Of a stretch of 64,000 nt of DNA, positions 52,231-63,410 are shown one piece after another. Source of the stretch: Pelomonas baiyunensis (GTDB lineage: Bacteria; Pseudomonadota; Gammaproteobacteria; Burkholderiales; Burkholderiaceae_C); assembly GCF_043555935.1 (NCBI RefSeq), contig NZ_JBIGIB010000002.1, positions 620,001 through 684,000 on the forward strand, read 5' to 3'. Made by a program: the position numbers and the translations under genes. Positions within the stretch are counted from its first letter, which is position 1; each line of letters opens with the position of its first letter. The notes below the pieces were generated by a model. The model made no database searches, was not told the origin of the DNA, and was given only the letters and a program-made list of their open reading frames with translations.

Positions 52231-53320
52231 GACGGGCCTCGAATTCCTTCAGGAAGTTCACCAGCGCTTGCACGCCCTCCAGCGGCATCGCGTTGTAGAT
52301 CGAGGCGCGCATGCCCCCGACCGACTTGTGCCCCTTGAGTTGCAGCAGCCCAGCGGCTTTGGCCTCGGCCAGGAAGCGCTCGTTCAAGGCGTCGTCCTTC
52401 AGGTAGAACGGCACGTTCATGCGCGAGCGACAGTCCGCTTCCACGCGGTTCTCGTACAGCGAAGAGGCGTCCAGTGTCGTGTAGAGCAGGGCTGCCTTGT
52501 CGATGTTGCGCTGCTCCATGGCGGCCAAGCCCTGCAGGCCGGCGTACGTGAATTGCTTGACCCACTGGAACACCAAGCCCGCCACGTAGATGGCGAACGT
52601 GGGCGGCGTGTTGAACATCGACTGGTTGTCGGCCACCGTCTTGTAGTTGAAGGCCGAGGGGCAAATGTCCAGCGCATGGCCCAGCAGGTCGTCCCGCACG
52701 AACACGAGGGTGAGGCCGGCCGGGCCGATGTTCTTCTGCGCACCGCCAAACGCCAGGCCCACGCGGCTCCAGTCGATCGGGCGGGACAGCAGATGGGACG
52801 AGCAATCGATGACCAGCGGCACGCCGTTGTCGATGCGAGGCAGTTCGTGGAACTCCACGCCATCGATGGTCTCGTTGGTGCAGACGTGCACGTAGGCGGC
52901 GTCGCTTCGCAAGCTCCAGGTGTTGGCGCTGCCGGGAATGTTGCGGCCCGAGCCTTCAGCGACGACCTGGACGTCCGCATAGCGCCGCGCTTCGGCCGCG
53001 CTCTTGCGCGACCACGAACCCGTCACCGCCACGTCCACCTTGCCGCCGCGGCTGAGGTTCAGCGGCACGATGGCGTTCTCGCCCAGGCCGCCGCCCTGCA
53101 TGAACAGGATGCGGAAGTTGGCTGGCACGGCGAGCAGTTCGCGCAGGTCTGCTTCCGCTTGCTCGTAGATGGAGATGAATTCCTTGCCGCGGTGGCTCAT
53201 CTCCATCACGCTCATGCCGCTGCCGCCCCAGTCCAGCATCTCGGCGGCCACTTGCTGCAGGACAGGTTCAGGCAGGGTCGCCGGGCCGGCGGAGAAGTTG
53301 AACGGGCGTTGGACTGGCAT
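52223..53320 (-). CDS. serC: Phosphoserine aminotransferase
   Basis: 365 residues, a PLP enzyme making phosphoserine, also used in pyridoxal phosphate synthesis. RPFNFSAGPATLPEPVLQQV opens the protein; SHRGKEFISIYEQAE follows; the Schiff-base lysine is in FGGAQKNIGPAGLTLV near residues 192-207; the C-terminal GHKSVGGMRASIYNAM is conserved. First of the serC-pheA-tyrA-aroA cluster, which links serine and aromatic amino acid synthesis. Confidence 0.95.
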   Translation of the reverse strand: MPVQRPFNFSAGPATLPEPVLQQVAAEMLDWGGSGMSVMEMSHRGKEFISIYEQAEADLRELLAVPANFRILFMQGGGLGENAIVPLNLSRGGKVDVAVTGSWSRKSAAEARRYADVQVVAEGSGRNIPGSANTWSLRSDAAYVHVCTNETIDGVEFHELPRIDNGVPLVIDCSSHLLSRPIDWSRVGLAFGGAQKNIGPAGLTLVFVRDDLLGHALDICPSAFNYKTVADNQSMFNTPPTFAIYVAGLVFQWVKQFTYAGLQGLAAMEQRNIDKAALLYTTLDASSLYENRVEADCRSRMNVPFYLKDDALNERFLAEAKAAGLLQLKGHKSVGGMRASIYNAMPLEGVQALVNFLKEFEARHG

Positions 53321-53329
53321 TGAGGCGGG

Positions 53330-53923
53330 CTACTTCTTGGGCGCAGAGGCGGGGGCGGGGGCAGCAGGCTTGGCCGGCGCTGCGTTGCCCGGTGCGGGCA
53401 GACCCAGCTGCTTGGCGAAGTTGGCTTGAAGCGTCTTCAGGCGGCCTTCCAGCGTCGGCGCGGCTTCGGCCATGACCTTTTGCGCCACGGCCTTTTGCAG
53501 CTCGAAATTGGCGGTGTCGAACTTCTGGCTGACCGGGGATTCTGCCCAGGCCAGGATCTGCTTCAGTTCGTCCTCGTTGAAGCGTTCGTCCAGCAGCGCC
53601 GAAGCCGTGCCGGGCAGCGCCTTGGTGACCTTGTCGCGCACATAGGGCACGTTTTCGTCGAGGAACTTCTTCAACTCCGCGTCCAGGCCCTTGGCCAGTG
53701 CATCGCGCTTGTCCTGCGGCACTTGCTGCAGCGCCGCGCCCACGCCCTGAATCAGTGGCGTGAGAGGTTGTTGAACCATGTTGCGAGACAGGGCATCAGC
53801 GCGGCTTTGTTGCAGCGCCACGATCTTGTCGATCAGCGCCTTCTTGGCGGGCGTCGGCTCAGCCAGCACGGAGCCGGTGGCCAGGGTCACGGCGAGGGCC
53901 AGGCCCAGCTTGCGAAAGGTCAT
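53330..53923 (-). CDS. Secreted DUF2059-type protein
   Basis: 197 residues with a signal peptide (KLGLALAVTLATGSVLA). The mature protein is helical: KKALIDKIVALQQSRADALS near the start and LLDERFNEDELKQILAWAES near residues 112-131 are the DUF2059 pattern; the C-terminus is a Pro/Ala-rich tail. Function unknown; the protein is probably periplasmic. It sits directly between gyrA (1 base away) and serC (9 bases), and so may be co-transcribed with both. Confidence 0.82.
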   Translation of the reverse strand: MTFRKLGLALAVTLATGSVLAEPTPAKKALIDKIVALQQSRADALSRNMVQQPLTPLIQGVGAALQQVPQDKRDALAKGLDAELKKFLDENVPYVRDKVTKALPGTASALLDERFNEDELKQILAWAESPVSQKFDTANFELQKAVAQKVMAEAAPTLEGRLKTLQANFAKQLGLPAPGNAAPAKPAAPAPASAPKK

Positions 53924-53924
53924 G

Positions 53925-56564
<2,640 letters not shown>

Positions 56565-56830
56565 GCGGTGGGACTCACGCGTGCGCTGCACTGGCGCAAC
56601 GACGGTTGGGTGTAAGAGAAAGACGGAAATTCTAAGGGCGGCACCCCTTGTAGCAGCAGCGCAACAGCGCCGGCACGCCTACGGATGTAGGCCGCCACAA
56701 TGCGTTGGGCCCGGTGCTCGCATGGCACAATCGTCGAGTCCCTAGGAGAAACCCTAGAGTTTCTTCTGAGGTTAGAGGTTCGAGTACTGACTCTCGCAGG
56801 GCAACTGCGGCATTCCTTGAGAGGAGAATC
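56565..56830. other. Divergent gyrA/ompA promoter region
   Basis: 266 bases. On the gyrA side there is a TAGAAT-type -10 about 70 bases upstream but no convincing -35. On the ompA side a direct repeat of CCCTAG occurs about 80 bases before the start, in what would be a long leader, and GAGGAG precedes the ATG as ribosome site. Confidence 0.4.
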
Positions 56831-57487
56831 ATGAAGAAACTGAATCGCGTGGCGTCGCTGTTTGCGATGGCTGCGGTCGCCGCTGCTGCATCGTCGGCGT
56901 CGGCACAAGCCATCGACAACTGGCGCGCAACCGACGGCACCGTTTGGAAGAACGGCACCAACGAGTACTGCTGGCGCGACAATTTCTGGACGCCGGCGAC
57001 GGCTGCCAAGGGTTGCGACGGCGAAATCAAGCCGGCCCCGAAGGTCGAGGCTCCGAAGCCTGTCGCTCCGCCGCCCCCGGCTCCCGCTCCGGTCGCTCCG
57101 AAGCCCGTGACGCCCCCGCCCGCTCCCGTGAGCGAAAAGGTGACGTTCGCTGCTGACGCCTTCTTCGACTTCGACAAGGCTACGCTGAAGCCCGAAGCCA
57201 CCGCCAAGCTGGATGACCTGGTTAGCAAGACCAAGGGCATCAACCTGGAAGTCATCATCGCCGTGGGCCACACCGACTCGGTGGGCAGCGACGAGTACAA
57301 CCAGAAGCTGTCGATCCGCCGCTCGGAAGCCGTCAAGGCCTATCTGGTGAGCAAGGGTGTCGAGCCGAACCGTGTTTACACGGAAGGCAAGGGCGAGAAG
57401 CAGCCCGTGGCCGACAACAAGACCGCTGAAGGTCGCGCCAAGAACCGCCGCACCGAGATCGAAGTCGTCGGTACGCGCAACAAGTAA
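56831..57487 (+). CDS. ompA: OmpA-like peptidoglycan-binding protein
   Basis: 218 residues: a signal peptide (RVASLFAMAAVAAAASSASA), a short aromatic/cysteine segment (WRATDGTVWKNGTNEYCWRD), a proline-rich linker (residues about 68-98) and an OmpA C-terminal domain with FFDFDKATLKPEA, GHTDSVGSDEYNQKLSIRRS and the closing AKNRRTEIEV. There is no eight-stranded barrel and no lipobox, so it is probably a periplasmic or envelope-tethered peptidoglycan binder, as in other Burkholderiales. The start is decided by GAGGAG upstream. Confidence 0.93.
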   Translation: MKKLNRVASLFAMAAVAAAASSASAQAIDNWRATDGTVWKNGTNEYCWRDNFWTPATAAKGCDGEIKPAPKVEAPKPVAPPPPAPAPVAPKPVTPPPAPVSEKVTFAADAFFDFDKATLKPEATAKLDDLVSKTKGINLEVIIAVGHTDSVGSDEYNQKLSIRRSEAVKAYLVSKGVEPNRVYTEGKGEKQPVADNKTAEGRAKNRRTEIEVVGTRNK

Positions 57488-57491
57488 GTCC

Positions 57492-57550
57492 AAGCGCCCT
57501 CGGGCGCTTTGCGCAAAGCCCCGCACGCTCGCCGTCGGGGCTTTTCTTTT
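57492..57550 (+). terminator. Double terminator after ompA
   Basis: First stem AAGCGCCC/GGGCGCTT; second AAAGCCCCG/CGGGGCTTT with a 12-base loop, ending in TTTCTTTTTT. A strong intrinsic terminator before ubiG. Confidence 0.88.
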
Positions 57551-57563
57551 TTCTGCATTCGTC

Positions 57564-58265
57564 ATGACGATCAACGCCGACCCGCAAGAGCTCGCCAAGT
57601 TTGGTGAGCTGGCTCACCACTGGTGGGACCCCGAGAGTGAATTCAAGCCACTGCATCAAATCAACCCGCTGCGGCTGGGCTGGATTCAGCAGATGTGCCC
57701 ATTGGCCGGCAAGCGGGCGCTCGATGTGGGCTGTGGCGGCGGCATCCTCAGCGACAGCATGGCCCGTGCCGGCGCGCAAGTGCTAGGGATCGATTTGTCC
57801 ACCAAACCGTTGCGTGTGGCTGAGTTGCATGCCATGGAGGCTGGTACCGAAGGCGTGGAATACCGGGAGATCGCGGTGGAGGCGCTGGCGGCCGAGCAGC
57901 CGGGTTGCTTTGATGTCGTGACCTGCATGGAGATGCTCGAACACGTGCCGGACCCGGCTTCGGTGGTACGTGCATGCGCGAGCCTGGTCAAGCCCGGCGG
58001 CTGGGTGTTTTTGTCCACGCTGAACCGAAACGCGAAGGCCTTTTTGCTGGCCATCGTGGGCGCGGAATACGTGATGAACATGCTGCCGAAGGGCACGCAT
58101 GAATATGCGAGGTTCTTGAAGCCGTCCGAGCTGGCGCAATTCTGTCGAGACGCTGGCCTCGAGCTGCAGGCCAGCCGCGGCTTGAGCTACAACCCGGTGA
58201 CCCAGCGCTACAGCCTGGGCAGCGACACCGACGTCAATTACATGCTGGCCTGCCGCCGGCCCTAG
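57564..58265 (+). CDS. ubiG: Ubiquinone biosynthesis O-methyltransferase UbiG
   Basis: 233 residues. It carries out both O-methylations in ubiquinone synthesis. FGELAHHWWDPESEFKPLHQ at the N-terminus and the SAM motif ALDVGCGGGILSDSMARAGA near residues 52-71 are typical; EMLEHVPDP near 118-126 and GWVFLSTLNRNAKAFL follow. The ATG lies just past the ompA terminator, so its promoter must be within the preceding bases or in ompA. The stop overlaps the GTG of gph by one base. Confidence 0.95.
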   Translation: MTINADPQELAKFGELAHHWWDPESEFKPLHQINPLRLGWIQQMCPLAGKRALDVGCGGGILSDSMARAGAQVLGIDLSTKPLRVAELHAMEAGTEGVEYREIAVEALAAEQPGCFDVVTCMEMLEHVPDPASVVRACASLVKPGGWVFLSTLNRNAKAFLLAIVGAEYVMNMLPKGTHEYARFLKPSELAQFCRDAGLELQASRGLSYNPVTQRYSLGSDTDVNYMLACRRP

Positions 58266-58948
58266 TGGCCGTGTCGGTGGACATGCGCGAAGGGTGGTGG
58301 GCGAACGTCGTCCTGTTCGATTTAGACGGCACCCTCATTGACAGTGCGGCGGATCTGGGCCGCGCAGCCAATGCCATGCGGCTCGCGCGCGGTCTCTTCG
58401 AGCTGCCTTTGGCGCAGTACCGGCCCTATGGAGGGTCAGGCGCGAGGGGCATGCTGGCGCAGGCCTTCGGCGTCGCCCCTGGTCATGCGGACTACGAAAC
58501 GCTCAAGGTTGAGTTTCTGGATCGCTACGAACTGCTGATGCATGAGACCACCTGCGTGTTTGACGGGGTCGATTCGGTGCTCCGTGGGCTGAAGGCCGTG
58601 GGCGTCCGCTGGGGCATCGTGACCAACAAGGCCACTCGTTTCGCCGAGCCACTTGCTGCGCGGCTTGGCCTGCATGCGGAGGTGCTCGTGTGCGGCGACA
58701 GCACACCCCACGTGAAGCCGCACCCAGCGCCGCTGCTCGAGGCGGCGCGCCGGATCGGTGTGAATCCAGAGTCCTGCCTGTACGTGGGTGACGATGCGCG
58801 CGACATCGTTGCGGGCCGGGCGGCAGGGATGTCGACCGGCGTGGCCCGATGGGGATACCTGGGGGCTGAAGAGGCTCCCGAGGCATGGGGTGCAGATATT
58901 CTTTTCAGCGAGCCGGCTGAGCTCTTGAAGCGGCTCCGGCTGCCCTAA
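58265..58948 (+). CDS. gph: Phosphoglycolate phosphatase (HAD family)
   Basis: 227 residues from GTG, or 221 from an ATG 18 bases later that is closer to the conserved core. HAD motifs: VLFDLDGTLIDSAADLGRAA with the nucleophile Asp, TNKATR as motif II, KPHPAPLL with motif III Lys, and VGDDARDIVAGRAAGM as motif IV. In E. coli Gph removes 2-phosphoglycolate; in this gene position after ubiG it is the usual Burkholderiales gph. The last bases overlap the ssrA promoter. Confidence 0.9.
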   Translation: MAVSVDMREGWWANVVLFDLDGTLIDSAADLGRAANAMRLARGLFELPLAQYRPYGGSGARGMLAQAFGVAPGHADYETLKVEFLDRYELLMHETTCVFDGVDSVLRGLKAVGVRWGIVTNKATRFAEPLAARLGLHAEVLVCGDSTPHVKPHPAPLLEAARRIGVNPESCLYVGDDARDIVAGRAAGMSTGVARWGYLGAEEAPEAWGADILFSEPAELLKRLRLP

Positions 58949-58951
58949 AAT
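58924..58951 (+). promoter_or_regulatory. Promoter of ssrA
   Basis: CTTGAA (-35), 16 bases, TAAAAT (-10), lying at the very end of gph. The mature tmRNA begins 10 bases after the -10. Confidence 0.6.
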
Positions 58952-58961
58952 GCGAGGTTCT

Positions 58962-59334
58962 GGGGCCGACCTGGTTTCGACGTGGGTGCGGATCCGGAGT
59001 GGGGCATGCCGAGCACCAGTTCGCTCGTAAATCCACTGGAACAAAAGTAACTGCAAACGACTCTACGTTCGCACTCGCCGCTTAATTGCGGTTGAGCTTC
59101 TCAACGGCAGGCCGATGGGCCGGGCTGAGTTCCGCAAGGGATGAGGCTGAGAAGTCATTCACATCGGCTGGCGTTGGGCCGGGTCACTCGGTTCAACGTG
59201 AGATTCAGTGACTGGCGGAAAAGCTAGCGTGCCACTGCGCGAGTTGACCGTGAGATTGAAATCAGCCGGCTAAGCATGTAGATCTGCCCGGTGATGGCTT
59301 GCGGACGGGGGTTCAATTCCCCCCGGCTCCACCA
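58962..59334 (+). ncRNA. ssrA: Transfer-messenger RNA (tmRNA)
   Basis: The 5' end GGGGCCGACCTGGTTTCGAC and the 3' end with the T-arm GGTTCAATTCC and CCGGCTCCACCA form the tRNA-like domain of a one-piece tmRNA; the acceptor pairing includes one G-U. The tag frame starts with the resume codon GCA at 59053 and encodes ANDSTFALAA before TAA at 59083, so the degradation tag ends in the expected LAA. It rescues stalled ribosomes with SmpB. 373 bases. Confidence 0.97.
59310..59334 (+). other. Probable integration site at 3' end of ssrA
   Basis: The tRNA-like 3' end of ssrA is a common attachment site for phages and islands. The genes that follow look foreign, which supports its use here. No second copy of the 3' end lies within the window, so the other junction would be to the right. 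Confidence 0.4.
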
Positions 59335-59345
59335 TCAATGAAAGC

Positions 59346-59378
59346 AAAAAGGCCCGTGTCGGTGACACGGGCCTTTTT
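59346..59378 (+). terminator. Terminator of ssrA
   Basis: AAAAAGGCCCGTGTC and GACACGGGCCTTTTT form a 15-base perfect stem with a 3-base loop and T-run. It ends the tmRNA transcript. Confidence 0.93.
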
Positions 59379-59459
59379 CATTTCAAGTGAGCCGGGGTCA
59401 CACAAACACTGCCACTTTGATCCGATTAGGACTGCGATCGACGTCGAATCAATGCGCCA

Positions 59460-59479
59460 GTTGTACGCATAGTTGTACG
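59460..59479. repeat. Two direct GTTGTACG repeats, 12-base period
   Basis: GTTGTACG occurs at 59460-59467 and 59472-59479, about 130 bases past the end of ssrA. Such short direct repeats flank some phage att sites as integrase arm sites. The rest of 59379-59657 shows no gene I can support and no integrase remnant. Confidence 0.35.
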
Positions 59480-59657
59480 TTAGTGGCGAACACTTGGACA
59501 GCCTGACAGGCGGTCGCATCGCTAGCTTTACACCCACCACTGGCGCTGATCGCTCAGGCTGATCTGCATCGTTCGCCGCTGGCGGTGTCAGCTGACTTTG
59601 CCGGTAAGTGGTCTACCAGGCCTCCCTAGAATGCCGCGACGTTTTACGGGGAGTCAC

Positions 59658-60944
59658 ATGTCGACCGCTACCAATGAAGCCAAGGCTGAGTTTGCACATG
59701 ACCTGCAGGTGGGGCTCGCTCGATCGAGCGTGCCGGAATTTGGAGAGTTGCCTCTTGTCGGCATGGCCGCAAAGCTAGCGGTGAACATCCGTGGTCTCGG
59801 TGCCATCCAAGGAGAAGTGCTGCGTCAGGTCGCGGACCACTTCTTTGACATCCCAGCTCTAGCGCTGCGGCCAGTGCTCGACATCCTCGCCGAAATCGGC
59901 TACGTCGACCTAATCACGACAGGCAAGACGATCAACTCTGTCATCCCCAACGTTCCACACTTCGCCTCCGTGTATGGCGGCCTGGGTGAGTACGTAGGAA
60001 CGATCAATTTGACGGAGCACGAAGAAGTCGCGATCGCCGTCCTGAACGAACTGAAAAGCAAGCCGGAGAAGCGCGACGCGATGATTGGACGCCTCGGCGC
60101 GTCAATGCCGGTATTCAGCCGCGTGGAGCTCATTGCCAAGACTGGGGGGCTCGTTGTACCGAAGCGCGCTCGTGGGCAGGATGTCCTTGTCAGTCCCTAC
60201 TACTTCGCCGACAGCTTAGACGCCCTCGCGTCGCACGCTGCGGCGGGTGGCGCAAATATTGTTCAGCGACTGCTCGACCTGCTGAAGAAGGCACAGGGTT
60301 GGCCACTTTCGATGATCCGTAGTCGTGGCGAAATCAATGGCACGAAGCTAAGTCCGACTGAGCTCCAACTTCTGGAAGAAATGGTTGCGGATGGCGTCCT
60401 CCGACCACCAAGCCTGAAGAACCCAACGGTCAACGAGCACTTCGTCTTCACCCCGCGGCCTGGGGCAGGCGCCATGAATGGAAGTGCCCGAGAAATTTAT
60501 GAGCGCACAATGGCAATCGTTGCAGCTGTGCGAAAAGGTCAGCTGTTGCCGAGTCGCTTTGCTATCAAATACCCAGCTGCCCTTCTCGATAAGCTAGCTT
60601 CCGAGAAGAAGATCGGTGCCAGTACAGAAGCCGCCTTGCAATACACCAATCTGGTGACCCTTCGAGTTGGCAAGCTCGTGCCCCGTCCACAAGCCGGCTG
60701 GTACGAGTTTCAGCTGATCGATACACCGGAGAACGCGCAAGCACTTCAAGATGCCATTTCGATTTTTAGGTCGGGCGAGCCACTGTCAAGTGGCGTATCG
60801 GACGACGCCCGAATTGCCCTGCAGCGTGACGAGACTTATATACAGTCCATCGTGGCATCAACCTCCCTTCGCCAAATTGCAAGACCGCCTCTTGATGAAC
60901 AGGCGCGCGCTCAAATGGAACAACTGCTGCTGGATCTTCGATGA
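59658..60944 (+). CDS. Unknown protein with winged-helix-like segments (gene A of ssrA cassette)
   Basis: 428 residues from the ATG preceded by GGGGAG; the in-frame upstream extension is not protein-like. I do not recognise the family. Residues about 48-95 (QGEVLRQVADHFFDIPALAL, then RPVLDILAEIGYVDLIT) look like a winged helix, and a second such block lies near residues 235-270 (LSPTELQLLEEMVADGVLRP). The rest is mixed helix and strand without transmembrane segments. Base composition is lower in GC than the core genes. It overlaps the next gene by 4 bases, so the pair is one functional unit. A DNA-sensing or target-recognition role is possible but only inferred. Confidence 0.65.
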   Translation: MSTATNEAKAEFAHDLQVGLARSSVPEFGELPLVGMAAKLAVNIRGLGAIQGEVLRQVADHFFDIPALALRPVLDILAEIGYVDLITTGKTINSVIPNVPHFASVYGGLGEYVGTINLTEHEEVAIAVLNELKSKPEKRDAMIGRLGASMPVFSRVELIAKTGGLVVPKRARGQDVLVSPYYFADSLDALASHAAAGGANIVQRLLDLLKKAQGWPLSMIRSRGEINGTKLSPTELQLLEEMVADGVLRPPSLKNPTVNEHFVFTPRPGAGAMNGSAREIYERTMAIVAAVRKGQLLPSRFAIKYPAALLDKLASEKKIGASTEAALQYTNLVTLRVGKLVPRPQAGWYEFQLIDTPENAQALQDAISIFRSGEPLSSGVSDDARIALQRDETYIQSIVASTSLRQIARPPLDEQARAQMEQLLLDLR

Positions 60945-62029
60945 TGAAAGATGCCATTCAGAAACAGAAGGCCGTGCGCTATTGCGTGGCGCACGGATAT
61001 ATCCCGTATATGGAGTGCCTAGTTCGTTACGGTGAGGACACAGCCGCCAAGCCTGCCGACATTACTGACGTCGATGTACTTGGCGTCCGTCCGGCAGGGG
61101 AAGTGCGTGAACGCCGAGTTGTTTTCGATTGCAAAACACTCGCTAAGACAAGCGGCGTTGGCCGGGCACTCTGGGCGAGCGGACTGCTTCAACTAGTGCA
61201 GGCAGACGAAGCGTTTGTAATCCTCGTCAAACCTGCCCCCGATGGCCACCGACTAGCTGCGAGAAAAATCGGCGTTCACTTGTTCGCAGAAAAGATTTTC
61301 GACGAATATGCGCGTTCATCGTCAACGAATTACTTGGAAGGAATCACGTATCTCGACAACCTTGCCGCGTGGGATGCGCTGTGGAATCTGCGCACTCAGC
61401 TCCCACGGGTGGCACCGCTTGTCGAATATTTGTCTAGTGAAGCTGCGTTTGAACGGAGCGCAACCGCAGGTTTTCGCACCCTTCTTTCGAGACTGAAATC
61501 CGCCGAGGGGGAGTTTGACGTGACCAAGCCTGTTCACCGACTACTGTACGGCATGGTTATTAGCCAAGCAATCACGTTCTTAAGCGCGATCGTGCGAGAG
61601 TTCAGTACAGTTTTTGATCAGAGCATGGATTTGGATGCTTTTCAGAGCGCGTTGAGAAATCACGTTTGGGGTGGGCGAGAGGGCTACGAACTTCGAAAGC
61701 GCTTACATATAGCGCTGCAGGTAAGCAGAAACGAAGAGGTCGGAGACTTCCAACTCCCAGGTTGGGATAAGTTTGTCGAGCTTGTCAGAGCTCTTCTAGA
61801 TGCGCCGATGTTGGCCGGGACCCCCGCACTGCCCGTGAAAGACATAGCCTTTCGAGAGATGGGCACGGCAAGCGCACTGGCTGACGCGCGAATCAAGGCA
61901 GAGCTTGGTGCGAACCCCCGGGCACGACAGTTCGCCATGGGAGTAAATCGCTACGTCGGTTCGCTCTCGCGCCTGTTGAAAGACTGTTCGGACAACTTTA
62001 CGACCGGTATTTCAAAGGTAACGGCGTAG
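60941..62029 (+). CDS. Putative PD-(D/E)XK nuclease-like protein (gene B of ssrA cassette)
   Basis: 362 residues. The N-terminal 100 residues match the restriction-endonuclease-like core: a helix with Glu25, ITDVDVLGV (Asp43, Asp45), then VFDCKT (Asp63-x-Lys65), followed by an alpha helix (GRALWASGLLQLVQA) and a strand (AFVILVKP). This fits PD-(D/E)XK with Asp45, Asp63 and Lys65 as the active site. The C-terminal 260 residues are mostly helical and unassigned. It overlaps the preceding gene (ATGA). A two-gene cassette with a DNA-binding-like protein and a nuclease at an island hotspot is typical of defence systems; I know of no named system with this pair. Confidence 0.7.
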   Translation: MMKDAIQKQKAVRYCVAHGYIPYMECLVRYGEDTAAKPADITDVDVLGVRPAGEVRERRVVFDCKTLAKTSGVGRALWASGLLQLVQADEAFVILVKPAPDGHRLAARKIGVHLFAEKIFDEYARSSSTNYLEGITYLDNLAAWDALWNLRTQLPRVAPLVEYLSSEAAFERSATAGFRTLLSRLKSAEGEFDVTKPVHRLLYGMVISQAITFLSAIVREFSTVFDQSMDLDAFQSALRNHVWGGREGYELRKRLHIALQVSRNEEVGDFQLPGWDKFVELVRALLDAPMLAGTPALPVKDIAFREMGTASALADARIKAELGANPRARQFAMGVNRYVGSLSRLLKDCSDNFTTGISKVTA

Positions 62030-62216
62030 CAGGCCGCCCAAGTTGCCTGCGGATCGCTTCAATCCTTGCAGTTCGCGGTTAGCTGCAGTCCGGCACGGTC
62101 GACTGCTGAGCGGGAGTCGTCTGGCTGGACGGCGTCAACAACTTCAGCCCACGGCTCACGCGCCGCACGTAGTCATCGAGCTGATCTTGTCAGCGAGAAA
62201 ACGGACGACTGACCGG

Positions 62217-63410
62217 TTACTTGGAAAGGGTGCCAACCGTGCCAACGTTGTCCCGCCAACAATGTTCGGCCTCCTTGGCATCCTTGAGTTTCTTGGCCGC
62301 CGCTTCGGCAGTCATGCTCCATAGCCAACCAGCGGATTCCTTGCGCGACTCAACACCCAGCTTGGCTTTCGCACGCTTGATCGTGCGCTCGCTATGTCCG
62401 GCTTGTCGCGCTTCGGCAAGGATGTACTTCGCCGACTTCGGCCCATGGGCCAGCTCGCTGCGCAGGAACCCGCACGCGTCCTCAAAGGCTGACGCATCGC
62501 CCTCTTCAACCTGATCCGTTTCCGCATCTGCCAGCAGCTCGCGCGCAGTGCCGTCGACGGCCTGACCCCAGTCAATCAATGTTGCATGCACACCGGGGTA
62601 TTGGCTCAGCTCGATCTGCTCGATGCCGTACTCAAAGCCTCCGTCATCGGGGCCAATGTTGGACTTGCTGCGTACAAGCAGCCGCCGGTCGTCTTCGCCG
62701 CCGCTGCCTTTAACCTTGGCTGCGCACAGCACGACCCGCGCAACAGCCCCAAACGCCATGGAGCCCACCACACGCTCGGTCGGATCACGGCCCGCCGACC
62801 CCTTGCTGAAATGCGAGATGCCCAGGACCGCCGCGCCCAGAGCTGCGCCCAGGTCTACCAGCGGTTGCAGCGCGCGCCGGACTTCGGTGTTCTTGTGGCT
62901 GTCACCGGCGACAGCCGAAACGACGGGATCGACGACCAGCAGCCGAACGTCACCGATCTGCTCAGCCTTCGCAAGAAGCTGCGCCATGTCCCGCGCTGGG
63001 TCGAAAGGCAGCACCTCTCGCCCGATCCGGGCGCCGGTGACGAAGAACACCCGCGAGGGGTCAGCGCCCATGGCCAGCAGGCGCGGCAACAGCGTGTCGG
63101 CGGGGTCGTCCTCGCCACTCCACATCAGCACATTTCCAACCGGGCATTGCGAGCCATCGGGCCAACGCCCGCCACTCGTCACTGCCGCTGCAAAGGCCAG
63201 CGCAATCGTCGTCTTGCCCTGCCCCGGCGCGCCAGCCAAAACGTGGAACTTGCCCAAAGCGAGCCACTCTTTCCAAAGCCAGGACACGGGCTCAGGCTTC
63301 AGTGATGCCGCACAGGTCAGGATTACGCCGTCTTCCAAGGGCGGCGGCCTCGTTGCGCTGAGCATCTTGTCGCGGTAGGCGTCCAATTGGTCCCAGTCGG
63401 CCGGGTTCAT
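62217..63410 (-). CDS. RepA-type AAA ATPase/helicase
   Basis: 397 residues from the ATG overlapping the preceding stop (ATGA). Walker A LAGAPGQGKTTIALAFA near residues 58-74, a Walker B strand VRLLVVDPVVSAVAG, and SHFSKG near residues 178-183 place it with AAA_25/RepA replicative helicases of plasmids and phages. The C-terminal 70 residues form a helix-turn-helix (GHSERTIKRAKAKLGVESRK). It probably unwinds the origin of the integrated element. Downstream of the primase-like gene; 187 bases of unassigned sequence separate it from the convergent nuclease cassette. Confidence 0.85.
   Translation of the reverse strand: MNPADWDQLDAYRDKMLSATRPPPLEDGVILTCAASLKPEPVSWLWKEWLALGKFHVLAGAPGQGKTTIALAFAAAVTSGGRWPDGSQCPVGNVLMWSGEDDPADTLLPRLLAMGADPSRVFFVTGARIGREVLPFDPARDMAQLLAKAEQIGDVRLLVVDPVVSAVAGDSHKNTEVRRALQPLVDLGAALGAAVLGISHFSKGSAGRDPTERVVGSMAFGAVARVVLCAAKVKGSGGEDDRRLLVRSKSNIGPDDGGFEYGIEQIELSQYPGVHATLIDWGQAVDGTARELLADAETDQVEEGDASAFEDACGFLRSELAHGPKSAKYILAEARQAGHSERTIKRAKAKLGVESRKESAGWLWSMTAEAAAKKLKDAKEAEHCWRDNVGTVGTLSK

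Noticed and set aside
59313..59540. 75-codon - strand frame at the ssrA junction as an integrase remnant
   Set aside because: It includes the antisense of the tmRNA end and its terminator; no integrase motif is visible.
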